From: Ectobius pallidus
Lineage: Eukaryota > Arthropoda > Insecta > Blattodea > Ectobiidae
Length of the DNA: 64,000 nucleotides
Assembly (NCBI GenBank): GCA_964059195.1
Contig: CAXKWD010000003.1
Location: 196,688,174-196,752,173, forward strand
Reading direction: 5' to 3'
How positions within the stretch are numbered: the stretch's first letter is position 1; every line of letters begins with the position of its first letter. Below, piece by piece: positions 1 through 10,860 of the stretch. A program made the position numbers and the translations under genes. The notes under the pieces were generated by a model. The model saw nothing but the letters and a program-made list of their open reading frames with translations. It was not told the origin of the DNA and ran no database searches.

Positions 1-154
1 TGGTTTCTGAAGGACAACTCGAGGATCCGGGAGCTGGGCTATTTTCTCACGATAAATGTCCTTCGTTGTGAGTTCGTTCCCCCTTCGGGACGCAGCTAAT
101 ATGATGATATTAACAAACTGTATAACCGAAGGAATTAACTGAAGGTCATTTATT

Positions 155-530
155 AAGTGCCAGTATGGAACTTTATGAGATTGTGTGTGGGGACGGGAAA
201 ATGTCTGTCCGTCTGTCCGTGTGTCTGTACGCTCGATAACTCAAATACGCTTTATCGGATTTTCATGAAACTTGATATAGACATTTACAACGTCCATGGG
301 AAGAAGCGTATTGATATTGGACCAAATCGATTGACCGGTACCGGAGTAATGCAAAATTTAGTGCCTATTTCCATGGTAATATAAAGGCGCGATAACTCAA
401 ATACGCTTTATCGGAATTTCATTAAACTTGACGTACGCATTTATGACGTCCATGGGTATAAGCCTATTGAATTTGGACCAAATCGGTTGACCGGTACTGA
501 AATAACGAGTATATCAATATTAATGTTGTA
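155..530 (+). repeat. Interspersed tandem-unit repeat (family R1), two units
   Basis: Two diverged units each contain GATAACTCAAATACGC, a Met/Leu-free AT stretch, ATTGGACCAAATCG and TTGACCGGTAC. The left edge reads AAGTGCCAGTATGGAACTTT followed by a GTCTGTCCGTCTGTCCGTGT run. The same architecture recurs in the opposite orientation near 6.45-6.96 kb and 12.6-13.7 kb, so this is one dispersed family. Open frames across it are by-products of the repeat and are not genes. Confidence 0.8.
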
Positions 531-1439
531 ATGGATATAAGATGCTAGGCCCACAATGTATTAAATATAACGTAACAAATTACCTATTTTTTCTTCATAT
601 TGTTAGCCCGTCTTGATTGATTCATTTCTTCATAACGATGGCAGTGTAAATAATAATGTAAATAAAAGATTTAAAACACAACTAGCCATTGAATATTGAT
701 ATAATACTATACATTCTATCCATCACTACCAATATCTATATTATATTTTAATGTGAGTATTTATCTTATTCGTTCCTGTACAACAATATACCTGTTGGGA
801 CCCCGAGCGGTTATGGATCGTTATAGATTGGTGGTTTTATTTAAAGATGGGTAACTAATTTTTATAGCACTGCGTATTTATTAGGTATGAGAAAATAAAG
901 CCTTCCTGAAAAATTTAACTAATATTTGACTTCACTCGCACTGTAGGTTTTCTCGACGCACTTCCACTTACCTTGTCATAGCTGTAAAAAATAATGGTTA
1001 GCGATATGACCCTTTTTACAATAAAAATAATAATTCATATTAATTATTTGTGATTTATAACAAACTTAAATGAATTTAATAGCTTGCTCTCTTATTAATT
1101 GTCAACATTTTCTAAAAACTTACTAATTTTATACAAAATTTGTATAAATTTGTATAATCAAAAATAACTGTTAATATAAATAATATATATATATATATTC
1201 TCTAAAAAATGTAAACTTATTACAATTAAAATCTTATAAATCTTCCTTTTTTACTTTTCTAATAAAATTTATTAGAATAATTAATGTGCTCTAATTAATA
1301 AAAAATTTTAACTGATAACCTACAAAAGTATGTTAAATATTTATTGATCAGAGGAGGTAAATACTCTTTACATGGTCTTTAATATAAATATATATGTTAA
1401 TATAAACGGATTTTACCATAAATACACTTTATCTAAATT
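531..1439. other. AT-rich sequence without recognisable feature
   Basis: I see no long frame, RNA gene or terminal repeat here. There is a short (AT)n tract near 1184-1197 and general A/T richness. Confidence 0.6.
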
Positions 1440-1489
1440 TTAACTTCAAAAGTACCGTAACAAAAGTACCAATGGCTACAAAATATGTT

Positions 1490-2525
1490 AATCTTCGCTA
1501 TTCCGCAAAGTACTCTGATCTTCATATAAATTTCAACTCGTGAAATTTATATGGTAAAACTAAACCTTTTCTATTCTGTTCAAAATCCAAATTTTGAAAT
1601 TTATAAAATATCATTTTCTTTAAAATGAAAATCCTACTTTTTCTACATAAACCATTCGCTAAAGTAGCGAGAATCCTATCTCCCTATAAATTTTAACACA
1701 TAAAATTTATACGGAAAACAAGTGGCAAAATTATTGACTGTTGTGCTTCAGTTTCTTTAAAATGGAAATCCTCCATGAGTTCAAAATAAACTAATTATTT
1801 TGAATAATTTCTTTATATTAATTTTGGCGTTTCTTACTATTTCAAACAAAAATTGTACTAACTACACAAAATAAAATGTTAATGTCGCCTTTTTATAATT
1901 CACATTCTAGGTGTGAATTATCTTCGTTTTACGAACAAGGGAAAACTAGCATTGACGTGCTTGGCAAAAAGGCTAAACTTCGATGAAAAATCCTTTTTAC
2001 ATGAAAACATGGGTTACTTAACCCGTTTTACTACAGAAATATCTTCACTCGGAGGGTAAAACCTACCCGCGTGATGATCACATTTTCATATGTTAATTTA
2101 AAATCATGTAAGAAAATATGAACATCACTTGAGGATTTCATTTTCTATTAAATCTCTAACTTGAATTTTAAATAAAATTCTTCAAATAAGCCATATTTGA
2201 ATATAAAATATGTATCCGACTATTTAAATGTTATAAAAAATCTGAGCACAAAATCCATACTTGCTACGACCTGTTAATCTTAATTAACGTAAATATAGTA
2301 CTGAACTATATTTTTGGAGGCTGAAAATGACGTTACATAGTCATTTGACTTTTGCATTCGCTATGTCTTAGCGAGTTTATCTATCCGTCGCATAGTCTAC
2401 AACACATGCGGACTATGCGGATCACGTAGAAAATAAGGGAACCTTTCTCTAACTTTCGCTATCTCTTAGCGAATTTATCTAACCATCGCAAAAATCTACA
2501 ATACATGAGGATTTTTGCGGAACAC
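1490..2525. repeat. Array of short hairpins with co-varying stems
   Basis: At least five strong inverted repeats lie in about 1 kb: 1523-1535/1541-1553 (13 bp), 1686-1695/1701-1710 (10 bp), 1895-1904/1912-1921 (10 bp), 2389-2397/2411-2419 (9 bp) and 2487-2496/2510-2519 (10 bp). A second small hairpin built on TTCGCTA...TAGCGA recurs at 1656-1670, 2358-2374 and 2455-2473. The last two composite units (about 2357-2425 and 2454-2525) are paralogues whose stem sequences differ on both sides together. No coding capacity and no known element is recognised; it could be part of a mobile element or a structured RNA locus. Confidence 0.6.
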
Positions 2526-2934
2526 TTAAGTAAAAATACTAATTTCAGTACTTACAAATTTTCATGTTCGTTGTAGGCTACAGAAATTTGCCTTAAACCA
2601 AAGATCCACGTCAAGATTCCATCTTGATAAATACAACAACAAAAAGGAACAAGTAGTCCCACACTCTCCTGTTCTTCCTTCAGACTCTGCAATCTTGCTC
2701 TTCGCAAGTCGTAAAATCTCCGATCGCGAATTTAATTCTAAGCGCTAATTATTAATTTCTCCAATCAAACAACACAGCTAAATTAAAAACACGCGAATTA
2801 AATTTTACCTTTGTCAGCTGGTGACATACGGGTTTCATATTGCTAGACTTGAGGGGCTAATATAATGCACTGACTAGCTGATAGGCTACTGCTAGCTTGC
2901 AATTCCCAGGAGATAAAGTTTCTCTCATCCTCTG

Positions 2935-3824
2935 GGCCCTGTTTCATAGAACCTTTACACTAATATTATTAGCAAAAACATAATAATATTAGTTAATTTT
3001 ATTAGTCTTCTGTTTCATAAGAATAATAGCTAATATTATTAGTTATGAGTTCATGGCCCTAAATTATTAGTAAATGTTACTAATATTATTAGTGAACTGT
3101 TTCATACACACCAATGGTAATAGAATTTGCTCATAATATTAGTTGTTCTTCTATGAGTGAATTTTCTCCCATAAGATTAGCAGAGAGGTTGAATTTGTGA
3201 CATCAAAGTTGTGAAAATCAAGAAAATGGCTGATTCTGATTCAAGTAGCAGTGCTGAAGAAGTATATGTTCGCAGACCAAGAAATTTTAGGCCAAGAATA
3301 GCCTATAATCTTATGGAACAAACATATGAATTTAATAAAATTTACTAATAATATTGGGTGCTTTTTCTATAAGTGTATTTGGGCTAATAAGTTATTCTCA
3401 AACCCATGTAATTCAGATTTTGTGAGTTTAAATTTGTGAAAAATGAATCACTCTGATGTAATTATCAAGCTTACATACACTATCAATTTTTGTCAAAACA
3501 AGTTTTTAAGATTTGAGGTTAGATTTTAGTACATAAACCTATTTTGAATAAGTGCCTGGCAGGTTTATTAATTTCCTAGAGCTAGTTATTATGAAGATTT
3601 ATGTAGGCCGTGCTGCTTTGAAATAGTATTGACAAAAACACAAACAACAATCCAGACATAACCTCCAAATCAAACAGCTGACTAATGAACTAATAATATT
3701 AGTGAAGAGATTTTATGAGTAGTGTTCATATTTCTATGAAACAAGATTTTGATAACTAATGAATAGTATTATGAGTTCTAATATTATTAACTAATATTAT
3801 TAGTAAGTTCTATGAAACAGGGCC
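2935..3824 (+). mobile_element. PIF/Harbinger-type non-autonomous element
   Basis: The element starts GGCCCTGTTTCATAGAAC and ends with the reverse complement, with further inverted CTAATATTATTAG blocks inside each end. It is flanked by the trinucleotide CTG on both sides, and a 3-bp target duplication is the Harbinger rule. It contains the remains of a transposase N-terminus (3226-3348), so it looks like an internally deleted copy. Many internal repeats of ACTAATATTATTAGT give it fold-back potential. Confidence 0.75.
3226..3348 (+). pseudogene. Harbinger transposase N-terminal remnant (40 aa)
   Basis: An ATG opens a 40-residue frame: an acidic/serine start (MADSDSSSSAEE), then Y-V-R-R-P-R-N-F-R and a YEFNKIY-like end before TAA. 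Harbinger transposases and HARBI1-like proteins often begin with a Ser/acid stretch, then an R-P-R-x-[FY] block and an E-F motif leading into the helix-turn-helix region. Here the frame stops at the point where that domain would begin, and no DDE domain follows inside the TIRs. It is therefore a truncated relic, not an active transposase. The assignment rests on this short N-terminal resemblance plus the 3-bp duplication and TIRs of the host element. Confidence 0.55.
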
Positions 3825-4086
3825 CTGGTTAGGAATAAAATTTCAACTTCTTCATGGCCATAATAAGTACAATGCTAAATTAAATATTTTTTATATATTT
3901 TAATTTCTTAAAGCCTCCATTTCCCGGGACCCAACATACCTAATGTAATTCCTGACGGATAGATTTCAGATTGAATTTTTATTTATTCTTAGCCTACAAG
4001 GCTGCTTTAACCTAAAACAAACATTTCAGCGAATCGCAGGCCTATTTCATCATTAGGCTAATGTTATTGCCAGCCCATTTTGTTTT

Positions 4087-4205
4087 GAAGTTTAACTCTG
4101 ATTGTGAGATCTATTACAAAATAACTATTTTTCTGCATGGGCCTATCATAATCACTGATTAACAAAACATTCTGGCACTTTGTTATATCAGTTTACCTGA
4201 TTTTG
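4087..4205 (-). repeat. Fragment of the R1-associated repeat
   Basis: Read on the minus strand this contains TCAGGTAAACTGAT, AACAAAGTGCCAGAATG and TAATCAGTGAT in the same order as 6446-6540 and 12590-12665. It is a partial inverted copy of the left part of those repeats. Confidence 0.7.
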
Positions 4206-5080
4206 TTCATATATTAGATAATACAAGGTAAAATAGAAGTAAAAGCTATTTATTCATAAAATAATACATAACTGCGAGTCATTGAAGCACGCATAATACA
4301 GCAATAGACTACAAGTAACTATTTTTCCAACCAGTAACAAAGTTTTAAATTGTTTTTATTTTCCATTAGAAGTCCATTAACCAATACTCCATACTCAGAT
4401 ACGAATTACGAGTGTTTTTGGAAGTCTATAGTCATCTGTGGCGAAATCCATGTAGCAAAACATCTAACGCCTTTCTGTTCAAGTCTTTTCATTTTACACT
4501 AGCCATCACTGCATGTCAATACTGTTATCTTTATAAATCAAAAGCTGCAGCTTAACTTAGGGGTGAACTTGCTTAAAAAGAAAGTTAGGTAATGCCGCCC
4601 CTCGAACTAGTCATCCTGTGAGCTGAGAACAGTACCGCTACTTCCAATAAAACATAACACAGTTGAATTAGAAACGAATCCCTTAAAAACGAAATTTTGA
4701 ATGAAAAAAATCTTTTTTATGAAAATAAAGCCATAAAAAGGAAACTTTGATAACATAAACAGAATCTTTCGTCACAATAAACAGCATTTTTTCAATGTAT
4801 GAATATTAATCCGTACGGGACTTCATAAAAGTGATATCATTACCGACTGATAACATTATCCGCGATTACAATAAGCGGCGTTCACTTTATTATGTTAAAG
4901 GCTAACTTTTATTTACATATTGTTATTAATGTTTTAAAGGTGCCAGCCGAGCTGCCAACAGCTTTACACGCACTGAAGTTATTATGTTAGGTTCTTAGCT
5001 TGCTTTATATATTTGTTCATAATTTTTTTCATATTTCTGGGTGAGAGTGCAGGTAAGGTATCCTGCCAGCTTCCATCTCA
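4206..5080. other. Unassigned AT-rich sequence
   Basis: No long frame, terminal repeats or RNA gene seen. Like 3825-4086, it appears to be plain intergenic or intronic DNA. Confidence 0.5.
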
Positions 5081-5083
5081 ATA

Positions 5084-5593
5084 GGTTTGTTCGCAAAGCA
5101 GTCGGAAACCAGGAACATATCGTTCGCGCATGCGCTCTTTCTCCACACGCGTTCGCAAAGCGAGAATCCGTGATTCTGATTTCAATCTTCTGTTCGCAAA
5201 GCTCTCACGGACAGTTTCTGTACTATAAGAAAAGTTTGCAGGCTCTAGCATGAATTGTCAGACATGCGCAGTAACCTATTTTCACGCGCCTGACTCCTCC
5301 CTCCTATAACATTGAGCCAGATTTATAAACATAGGCTACTTATATGTATGAATAATGGAAGATAATTAAAAGTTTCCCAAAATATAGATTATATTGTCGA
5401 TGTATATTGCATTTATAACATGTCAAAGGGAAATATATATTTTATTTGCATATCATATCGATTAAACGCAGAAACTATCGATTCCAAATTCTTGTAACCG
5501 TTCGCAAAGTGCAAATCACGGGTAAGTTACAGACTGGACATGCGCAGTACAACAAATTCTCAAGCGGTCACGGATTTGCTTTGCAAACAAACC
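5084..5593. mobile_element. TIR element with repeated TTCGCAAAGC motifs
   Basis: Inverted ends GGTTTGTTCGCAAAGCA (left) and its complement with one change (right) are bordered by TA on both sides. The motif TTCGCAAAGC occurs at both ends and at about 5150, 5192 and 5501 inside, and the heptamer CATGCGCAG appears twice (about 5264, 5548). A self-complementary GCGCATGCGC at about 5128 resembles an NRF1-type site. No transposase is present, so this is a MITE-like element of TA-target type. Confidence 0.65.
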
Positions 5594-5810
5594 TATAGTT
5601 CTCTCCACCTCAACCTTCGCAGCTATTTTCAAGTCCAACTGCAGAATCGTAATCAATACTGTATAGCATAAATATAATTCATTGTATTTTAGGCTATACA
5701 AATATCCTTTTCTGCAAAATTGTTCTTATCTTCAAGATATTTTTTTGAATAAATTAAATTTAGCCTGTATATGAATGCTATGGGTTTTAAAGACCAGTAC
5801 AACCTCAAAT

Positions 5811-6121
5811 CAACCGCCGGCGTTGTCTTGTGGATAGCGTCGCTGACTACAGATCCGTCGGCCCGGTTTCGATCCCCGGTACGTCCTTGATTTTTCTGAG
5901 ATATGGAGCTCTGGAACGGGGTGCACTCCGCTTCGTAATTCAAATTGAAGAGTAGCGGCTCCGGTCAGAAAAACCACCATTAACGGCCGTGGGTGTGTGC
6001 ATGCTGACCACTTGCCACCCAATCCTGCCATCTTCCTATGGTAGACGACGCAGCGGTCGGGTGGTAGGCCTTATCCCTTCAGGGATGTATCACCATGGAG
6101 TTTAGTTTTTTTTAGTTTTAA
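5811..6121 (+). mobile_element. tRNA-derived SINE, family A, copy 1
   Basis: Starts with a tRNA-like head (GTCTTGTGGATAGCGTCGCT as a box-A region and GGTTTCGATCCCC as a box-B region) and continues into a body containing ACCACCATTAACGGCCG. It ends in a T-rich/TTTTAGTTTT tail. A 10-bp direct repeat AACCTCAAAT (5801-5810 and 6122-6131) brackets it, the expected target duplication of retrotransposition. Confidence 0.85.
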
Positions 6122-6445
6122 AACCTCAAATTTGTCCGTTTTAGTGTTTCAGAAACGCACACCTTGCTATATTAGGCTATAGCTGTTAAAGTTTTGTATG
6201 TATAATCACGCATGCACCCAAAGTATAGATCTCATTACTTTCTCGCTTCGCGTTCCTTTATAGAGTAAGTGGCAGTCTAGCATATATTTCGATGCATAAC
6301 TCCCAGTTGTTCGCTAAGCAGGACTTAAGTTTATTGTGGCGGGATAGCTAGTTTATAGCAATTTTACTCTTCAGAATATTTTGAAGAAACAAGTAAGGCC
6401 TATGGATCATATTGCAGACAGCCTATTGCATTGCCATAAATAAAA
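6122..6445. other. Unassigned spacer
   Basis: No recognisable feature between SINE A copy 1 and the following R1 repeat. Confidence 0.5.
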
Positions 6446-6965
6446 TCAGGTAAACTGATGTAACAAAGTGCCAGAATGCTTTTGTTTAATCAGTGATAAT
6501 TGCAATTATGATATGCAGAAAATAAGGTATTTTGTAATCGATTTCAGAGTTAAGATCCAGACGGATACAGGCCTTACAGAAGAACATAGATCTAGTTTGA
6601 TAAGCATATGTGAAGGAGTATGTGGGTAGTGTTATTTGTCAAAGCTAACTGTATGGCAACTTCCAAAGCCGTATATGAACCCTGTAAAACAATATGTTGT
6701 CATGAGAACTGATTTGCATTTGATAAATTCTTTCTAATATATTACAATAATATAGGCACTAAATTGAGCTTTACTCCGGTACCGATAAACCCATTTGGTC
6801 CAATATCAATAACCTTCTTCTTATGAACGTTATTAATGCGTATACCAAGTTTCATGAGAATCCGATAAAGCGTATTTGAGTTATTGTGCGTACAGACACA
6901 CGGACAGACAGACAGGCAGACGGACAGACACCACACAATCTCCGAAAGTACCATTCTGACACTTA
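6446..6965 (-). repeat. R1 interspersed repeat, one tandem unit
   Basis: Shares ATCAGGTAAACTGATGTAAC at its left edge with 12590 and ends in a CAGACAGACAGGCAGACGG tract and AAAGTACCATTCTGACACTT. Contains one unit of the motif complement of CAAATACGCTTTATCGGAT. Frames here are repeat by-products. Confidence 0.75.
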
Positions 6966-7638
6966 AATTGAATCACTGACAAGTAATCTGGATGGAAACT
7001 ATGCATTCGTATTGCCCTTATGCTCTTATATGTTACTTTTTTCATAGCTTCAATAGAAGTGAGGAGATTGAGGATTTGATACCCTGACTCTTTATTTTGA
7101 GATAGCAATTTATCACTGATGCCAGGACAAATAAATTTTTAAGTTTTGCCGAGGACGTGTATGTTAGAAGTAAAAGTACTGGTCAATGAATTGCTCGGTT
7201 CCCTCATTTCTGACCAGACTTGCAGACGATACTGTTCCTGATCAAATCACACGAAATAAACAGTTGGAGAGTTTATCGTATAGAAAGTGGCTGGGAAAAG
7301 CACAACTCTCTCTTGGAATGTGTCCAGATATTCACATCACATACCGGATCGAGTCCAGAGCCGTTTGTGTTTTAAATTCAACTGTTAGGGCGAGGGCGTC
7401 TGAGGAATGGGGTCAAACTCCCACAGTTATACAGGGTGGTAGAGAATTGTCCCTTCCAACAATTTCCCGAACAATTTGAGAGAATTATTTCCAAAGTAAA
7501 TGTTTCGTAAAAGGATCCAAAGTGATTTTTCATCAGGAAATCAGGAAACTTTACTTTTGGAGATGACTTATTTTATCTTTCGAAAATTTAGAGGTAATAA
7601 AAAAGTATGACATTTTGGTACTATTTATATATTCTGAG
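6966..7638. other. Spacer with an unassigned 97-codon frame (7186-7479, +)
   Basis: A plus-strand open frame at 7186-7479 is not clearly low complexity, but I recognise no domain, no good promoter and no poly(A) signal placed to serve it. It may be a chance frame or a decayed transposon or exon. No function is proposed. Confidence 0.25.
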
Positions 7639-7935
7639 ACCGCCGGCGTGGTCTTGTGGTTAGCGTCGCTGACTACAGATCCATCGGCCCAGGTTCGATC
7701 CCAGGTATCTCCTCGGCCTTTTCTGAGGTGGGTTGCACTCAGTCTCGTGGTTCAAACTGAGGATCTACTTGATAGAGAAGTACTGTAGCAGCTCCGGTCA
7801 TGGAAACCACCATTAACGGCCGTGGGTGTCGGCATGCTGACCACATGCCTCCACAATCCTGCCATCTGCCTATGGTAGATGACGCAGCAGTCGGGTGGTA
7901 GGCCTTGTCCCTTCAGGGATGTAGCGCCACGGAGT
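7639..7935 (+). mobile_element. tRNA-derived SINE, family A, copy 2
   Basis: Best-preserved copy: GTCTTGTGGTTAGCGTCGCT (box A region), GGTTCGATCCC (box B) and the body ACCACCATTAACGGCCGTGG. A 15-bp target duplication, TTTATATATTCTGAG, stands at 7624-7638 and 7936-7950. Confidence 0.9.
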
Positions 7936-7950
7936 TTTATATATTCTGAG

Positions 7951-8454
7951 GGACATCTCCTTTTGCCTCTAAGATATAGTATCTAAAATTGAAAGAAGAC
8001 AAACCTTTCGATGTTTAGCATTAACAAATTAACAAGTAGTCATTTTGGGTCGTATAAGTGATATCAGCAATTCAACTCTGATATGGCTATTTCTATTCAG
8101 AAGTCCGAGGTGAAATTATATTCAGGGAAGAAGTTGGCAACAAATTTTGGAATGGTACCTTTTAACCCCTATAACGAGTCCAATAACTTGGAGTGAGCAA
8201 ACTCCATACACTGACTTGAAGTAGGCCAATAGATTTTCAGTTTAAAATCTTTGGTGCTACATCTCGTGTGAGATTGGGCCAACCGTGAAAGTGGTGGCAG
8301 TGGTCAGCATGGTCGCTATTCTAGGTTCTCGATACAAAATTCACTTCTTTCTCAAAGAAATTTGTCAAATAATACTACCAGCCCAACAACATTTTATTAT
8401 TTTATTAATGCCTAAGTTTTACATGCATCTGTGTTTTTTTAAAACCCTTTTTAG
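7951..8454. other. Unassigned spacer
   Basis: No terminal repeats, RNA gene or convincing frame seen. Confidence 0.45.
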
Positions 8455-8660
8455 TACACGCCCTCTAAATCAGCTGCTTGTCGGACTGGTAACACTCCGA
8501 AAAATAGCATTTTAACGACCCAGGCCGCTAATATTGCATAAAACTACATTTAAAATGCAGTTTTATCGACCTAGGAGGGAAAAGTCGTCATCGCAAACTA
8601 AAACCGAAATCCAGATAGCATTGACCAGTCACACCAACATTAACATGGATTTAAGCATAT
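8455..8660 (+). repeat. Diverged fragment of the pogo-like element at 21.2-22.4 kb
   Basis: TAGTACACGCCCTCTAAA, CGGACTGGTAACAC, AAAATGCAGTTTTA and TGACCAGTCACACCAAC occur in the same order as at 21320-21540. It includes the small inverted repeat around TGCATAAAACT/AATGCAGTTTTA. Confidence 0.7.
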
Positions 8661-9269
8661 AGGCCTACAGTGAGTCCCACGCAAGAGTTTGCCAATGACG
8701 CGGGTTTCTGCGTCGCGGCGGGCACAGCTCCAACTTCCGAGCGATCGGGTGAAATATCTACGCAAATAAAGCCACGATCGGTGTAATGATTCAGTTTCTC
8801 ACATTTACAATTAAAATTACAATGAAAATAACCATGTACTTCATCACAAGAGATGTTGGAAATGTTCTCCTCTTGCATTCACACAACACTGGCACCTTTT
8901 TAGGAAATTTCTTTTACGCGCATTAGTTCAGCTTCCAGGATAGTGTTAATTTCTCTTGTAATACTGTCTTTAAGTTCTTCTAACAATAGGCTATGTGACT
9001 ATTATTTATGGGAGAACTTGAAAAATAAAGTGTATAGGTCAATTCCCCATACATTAGAAGAACAATGATTGTAACACAAGAGAAATGAGCTCTATGTCGG
9101 AAGCTGAAATTATGCGCGTGAAAGAAAATTTTTAAACATTTTCTTTTAAATTTTCTTTCTCGTTAAATTATATATATATATTCAAAATATTTATACTGAA
9201 GATATTTTAAAGATCCTAGATTATGTTGTTCACATGATATTAACAAACACACAGAAAAATAATCACTCA
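8661..9269. other. Unassigned spacer
   Basis: Contains a short (AT)n run near 9170-9180. No gene or terminal repeat recognised. Confidence 0.45.
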
Positions 9270-9480
9270 GAAATATTGATATTTGTGGAAGTTAACAGGG
9301 AAACGGCTGTTCAGTGCATGAAACGTGGCAGCCATTTTGAAAAAATAATTACCCGTAACTGTAACAGTTTAATTAATTTTGAAAATAGTATGCAATTGTA
9401 GAAATAGTCATTAAAGAGTATGTCAGATTGCAAATCTGTAGAGAAATTCATTGCTGAGAAAAAAAATAATGAAATTGACA
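9270..9480 (-). repeat. Diverged inverted partner of 11790-12010
   Basis: GTGCATGAAACGTGGCAGCC, ATTACCCGTAA and a CATTGCTGAGAA block match, in reverse complement and with many changes, GGCAGCCACGTTTCATGCAC, TTTACGGGTGATT and TTCTAAGCAATGAA near 11820-11970. The pair brackets the mariner relic and the hAT element. Confidence 0.55.
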
Positions 9481-9482
9481 TA

Positions 9483-10390
9483 CAAGGGTGCGGCATTTAA
9501 AGTTTCCCATTTTCAAAACCGTGTAACACATTTATTTAACACTTAAATAAGCTACATTGAACATTTTTAAATGGCTTACAGTCTTGGATTTGCAATTCTG
9601 GTCTTACTTTTTGAATATGATGTCCTTGAGATGCCCTCCATTAACTTCAACACATTGCTGCAATCTCCCTCGTACACTGGCCATTACGCATTGTGTGGTG
9701 TCTTGCGTAACATGTGCAATTTCCTGCGAATCCACGCATAATCCACAAGCTGCCACTTCACAGTCCTAAGGTCATGGTGTGGTGCGCCATTGCAGCACAG
9801 GGTATTATTGGCCCTTATTTCATTGAGAGCGATAATGGTGCTTCGGTTTCTGTCAACTCTGAACGTTACAATCACATACTGCAAAGTTTCTTCCTACCAG
9901 AATCGACACATCGTAACTTGGATATTGAGAGATTGTGGTTTGAACAGGATGGTGTTGTAGCACATACTGCACATCTTTCAATTGGCATTCTTCATGCTGG
10001 TTTCCCCGGCCGAATTCTTTCCAAATTCTTTTCCTCCAAATCTCCCGACCTTACTGCAGCAGTTTTTTTTTTCTGTGGGACTATCTGAAGTCTAAAGTTT
10101 TTGTTCATGCCCTCCCTGACATTAACAGTCTTAACAATGCAATTTAGCAGGAAAGTGCGAATGTTACGCAAGACACCACACACCGCGTAATGGCCAGTGT
10201 ACGAGGGAGATTGCAGCAATGTGTTGAAGTTAATGGAGGGCATCTCAAGGAAATCATATTCAAAAAGTAAGTCCAGAATTGTAAATCCAAGACTGTAAGC
10301 CATTTAAAAATGTTCAATATAGCTTATTTCCTTGTTAAATAAATGTGTTACACGGTTTTGAAAATGGGAAACTTTAAATGCCGCACCCTG
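9483..10390 (+). mobile_element. Tc1/mariner-superfamily relic with about 240-bp terminal inverted repeats
   Basis: Left end GGGTGCGGCATTTAAAGTTT and right end its complement are next to TA (9481-9482 and 10391-10392); the left end has one extra A. Inverted similarity continues about 240 bp on each side (for example CATTAACTTCAACACATTGC at 9640 and its complement near 10220). The centre encodes a decayed DDE transposase. Confidence 0.85.
9714..10130 (+). pseudogene. Decayed Tc1/mariner-type (IS630 family) transposase, C-terminal part
   Basis: The plus-strand frame shows the order expected for the catalytic half of insect mariner-like transposases: KVMVWCAIAAQGIIGPYF, then VNSERYNHIL, LWFEQDGVVAHTA (containing the second catalytic Asp within QDG) and SPDLT. 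The usual PxDFFLWG that follows SPDLT has been broken by a poly-T expansion and frameshift near 10060-10080; the YLKSKVF continuation is visible in another frame at about 10081-10100. The N-terminal helix-turn-helix half is missing, and the frame begins inside the left inverted repeat. This is an inactive copy of a cut-and-paste transposase; the enzyme would act in the nucleus on the element's own TIRs. Confidence 0.85.
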
Positions 10391-10499
10391 TATTTCTCAC
10401 CAATGAATTTCATCGAAAGCTGTATGTCCCCCCTTAATGTTTTTGCCAGATTAATAGTAATTTAAGTTTTAAAATTAATGCAATTGTTAATATTTTATA

Positions 10500-10791
10500 G
10501 GGACGCGCAAAATTTAGAAAATATTACGAGTATTTGAAGCTGATGAAGCGAGCAAACAGGAGAAATCTCTTTAAAAATAGAAGTTCATTACAAGCAAAAC
10601 TGTAAATCACCAGAATTGTTAAAGAAAATGCTTATCCAATTAAATTCATGTGATGTAAGAATTTAGTGTCTTTAAACGATTTAAATTGGAACTCTTTTTT
10701 TTGGAAATACGTTATTTTATTAGGTCATATTTAGTCATTTTAAGGGCATATTTGTAGTCATATTTTTTTAAAGTCATAAACATCCGAACCC
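10500..10791 (+). mobile_element. Right-end fragment of the GGGTTCGGATG TIR family
   Basis: Matches the right half of the element at 51989-52633, including GATGAAGCGAGCAAACAGGA, repeated TCATATTTxxGTCAT motifs and the terminus ATAAACATCCGAACCC followed by TA. The left half is missing or too diverged. Confidence 0.75.
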
Positions 10792-10860
10792 TACCTAAAA
10801 CGTTAACTTTGAGATCCCGAAGTCTGTTGGTATAATTCAGACACATCTGAATGTGATGAC

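Noticed and set aside
5084..5593. CRISPR-like array from the TTCGCAAAGC repeats
   Set aside because: Repeats are too short and unevenly spaced, partly inverted, and the context is a eukaryotic TIR element.
9684..10303. Minus-strand frames over the mariner relic
   Set aside because: They read the inverted terminal repeats; the transposase motifs are on the plus strand.
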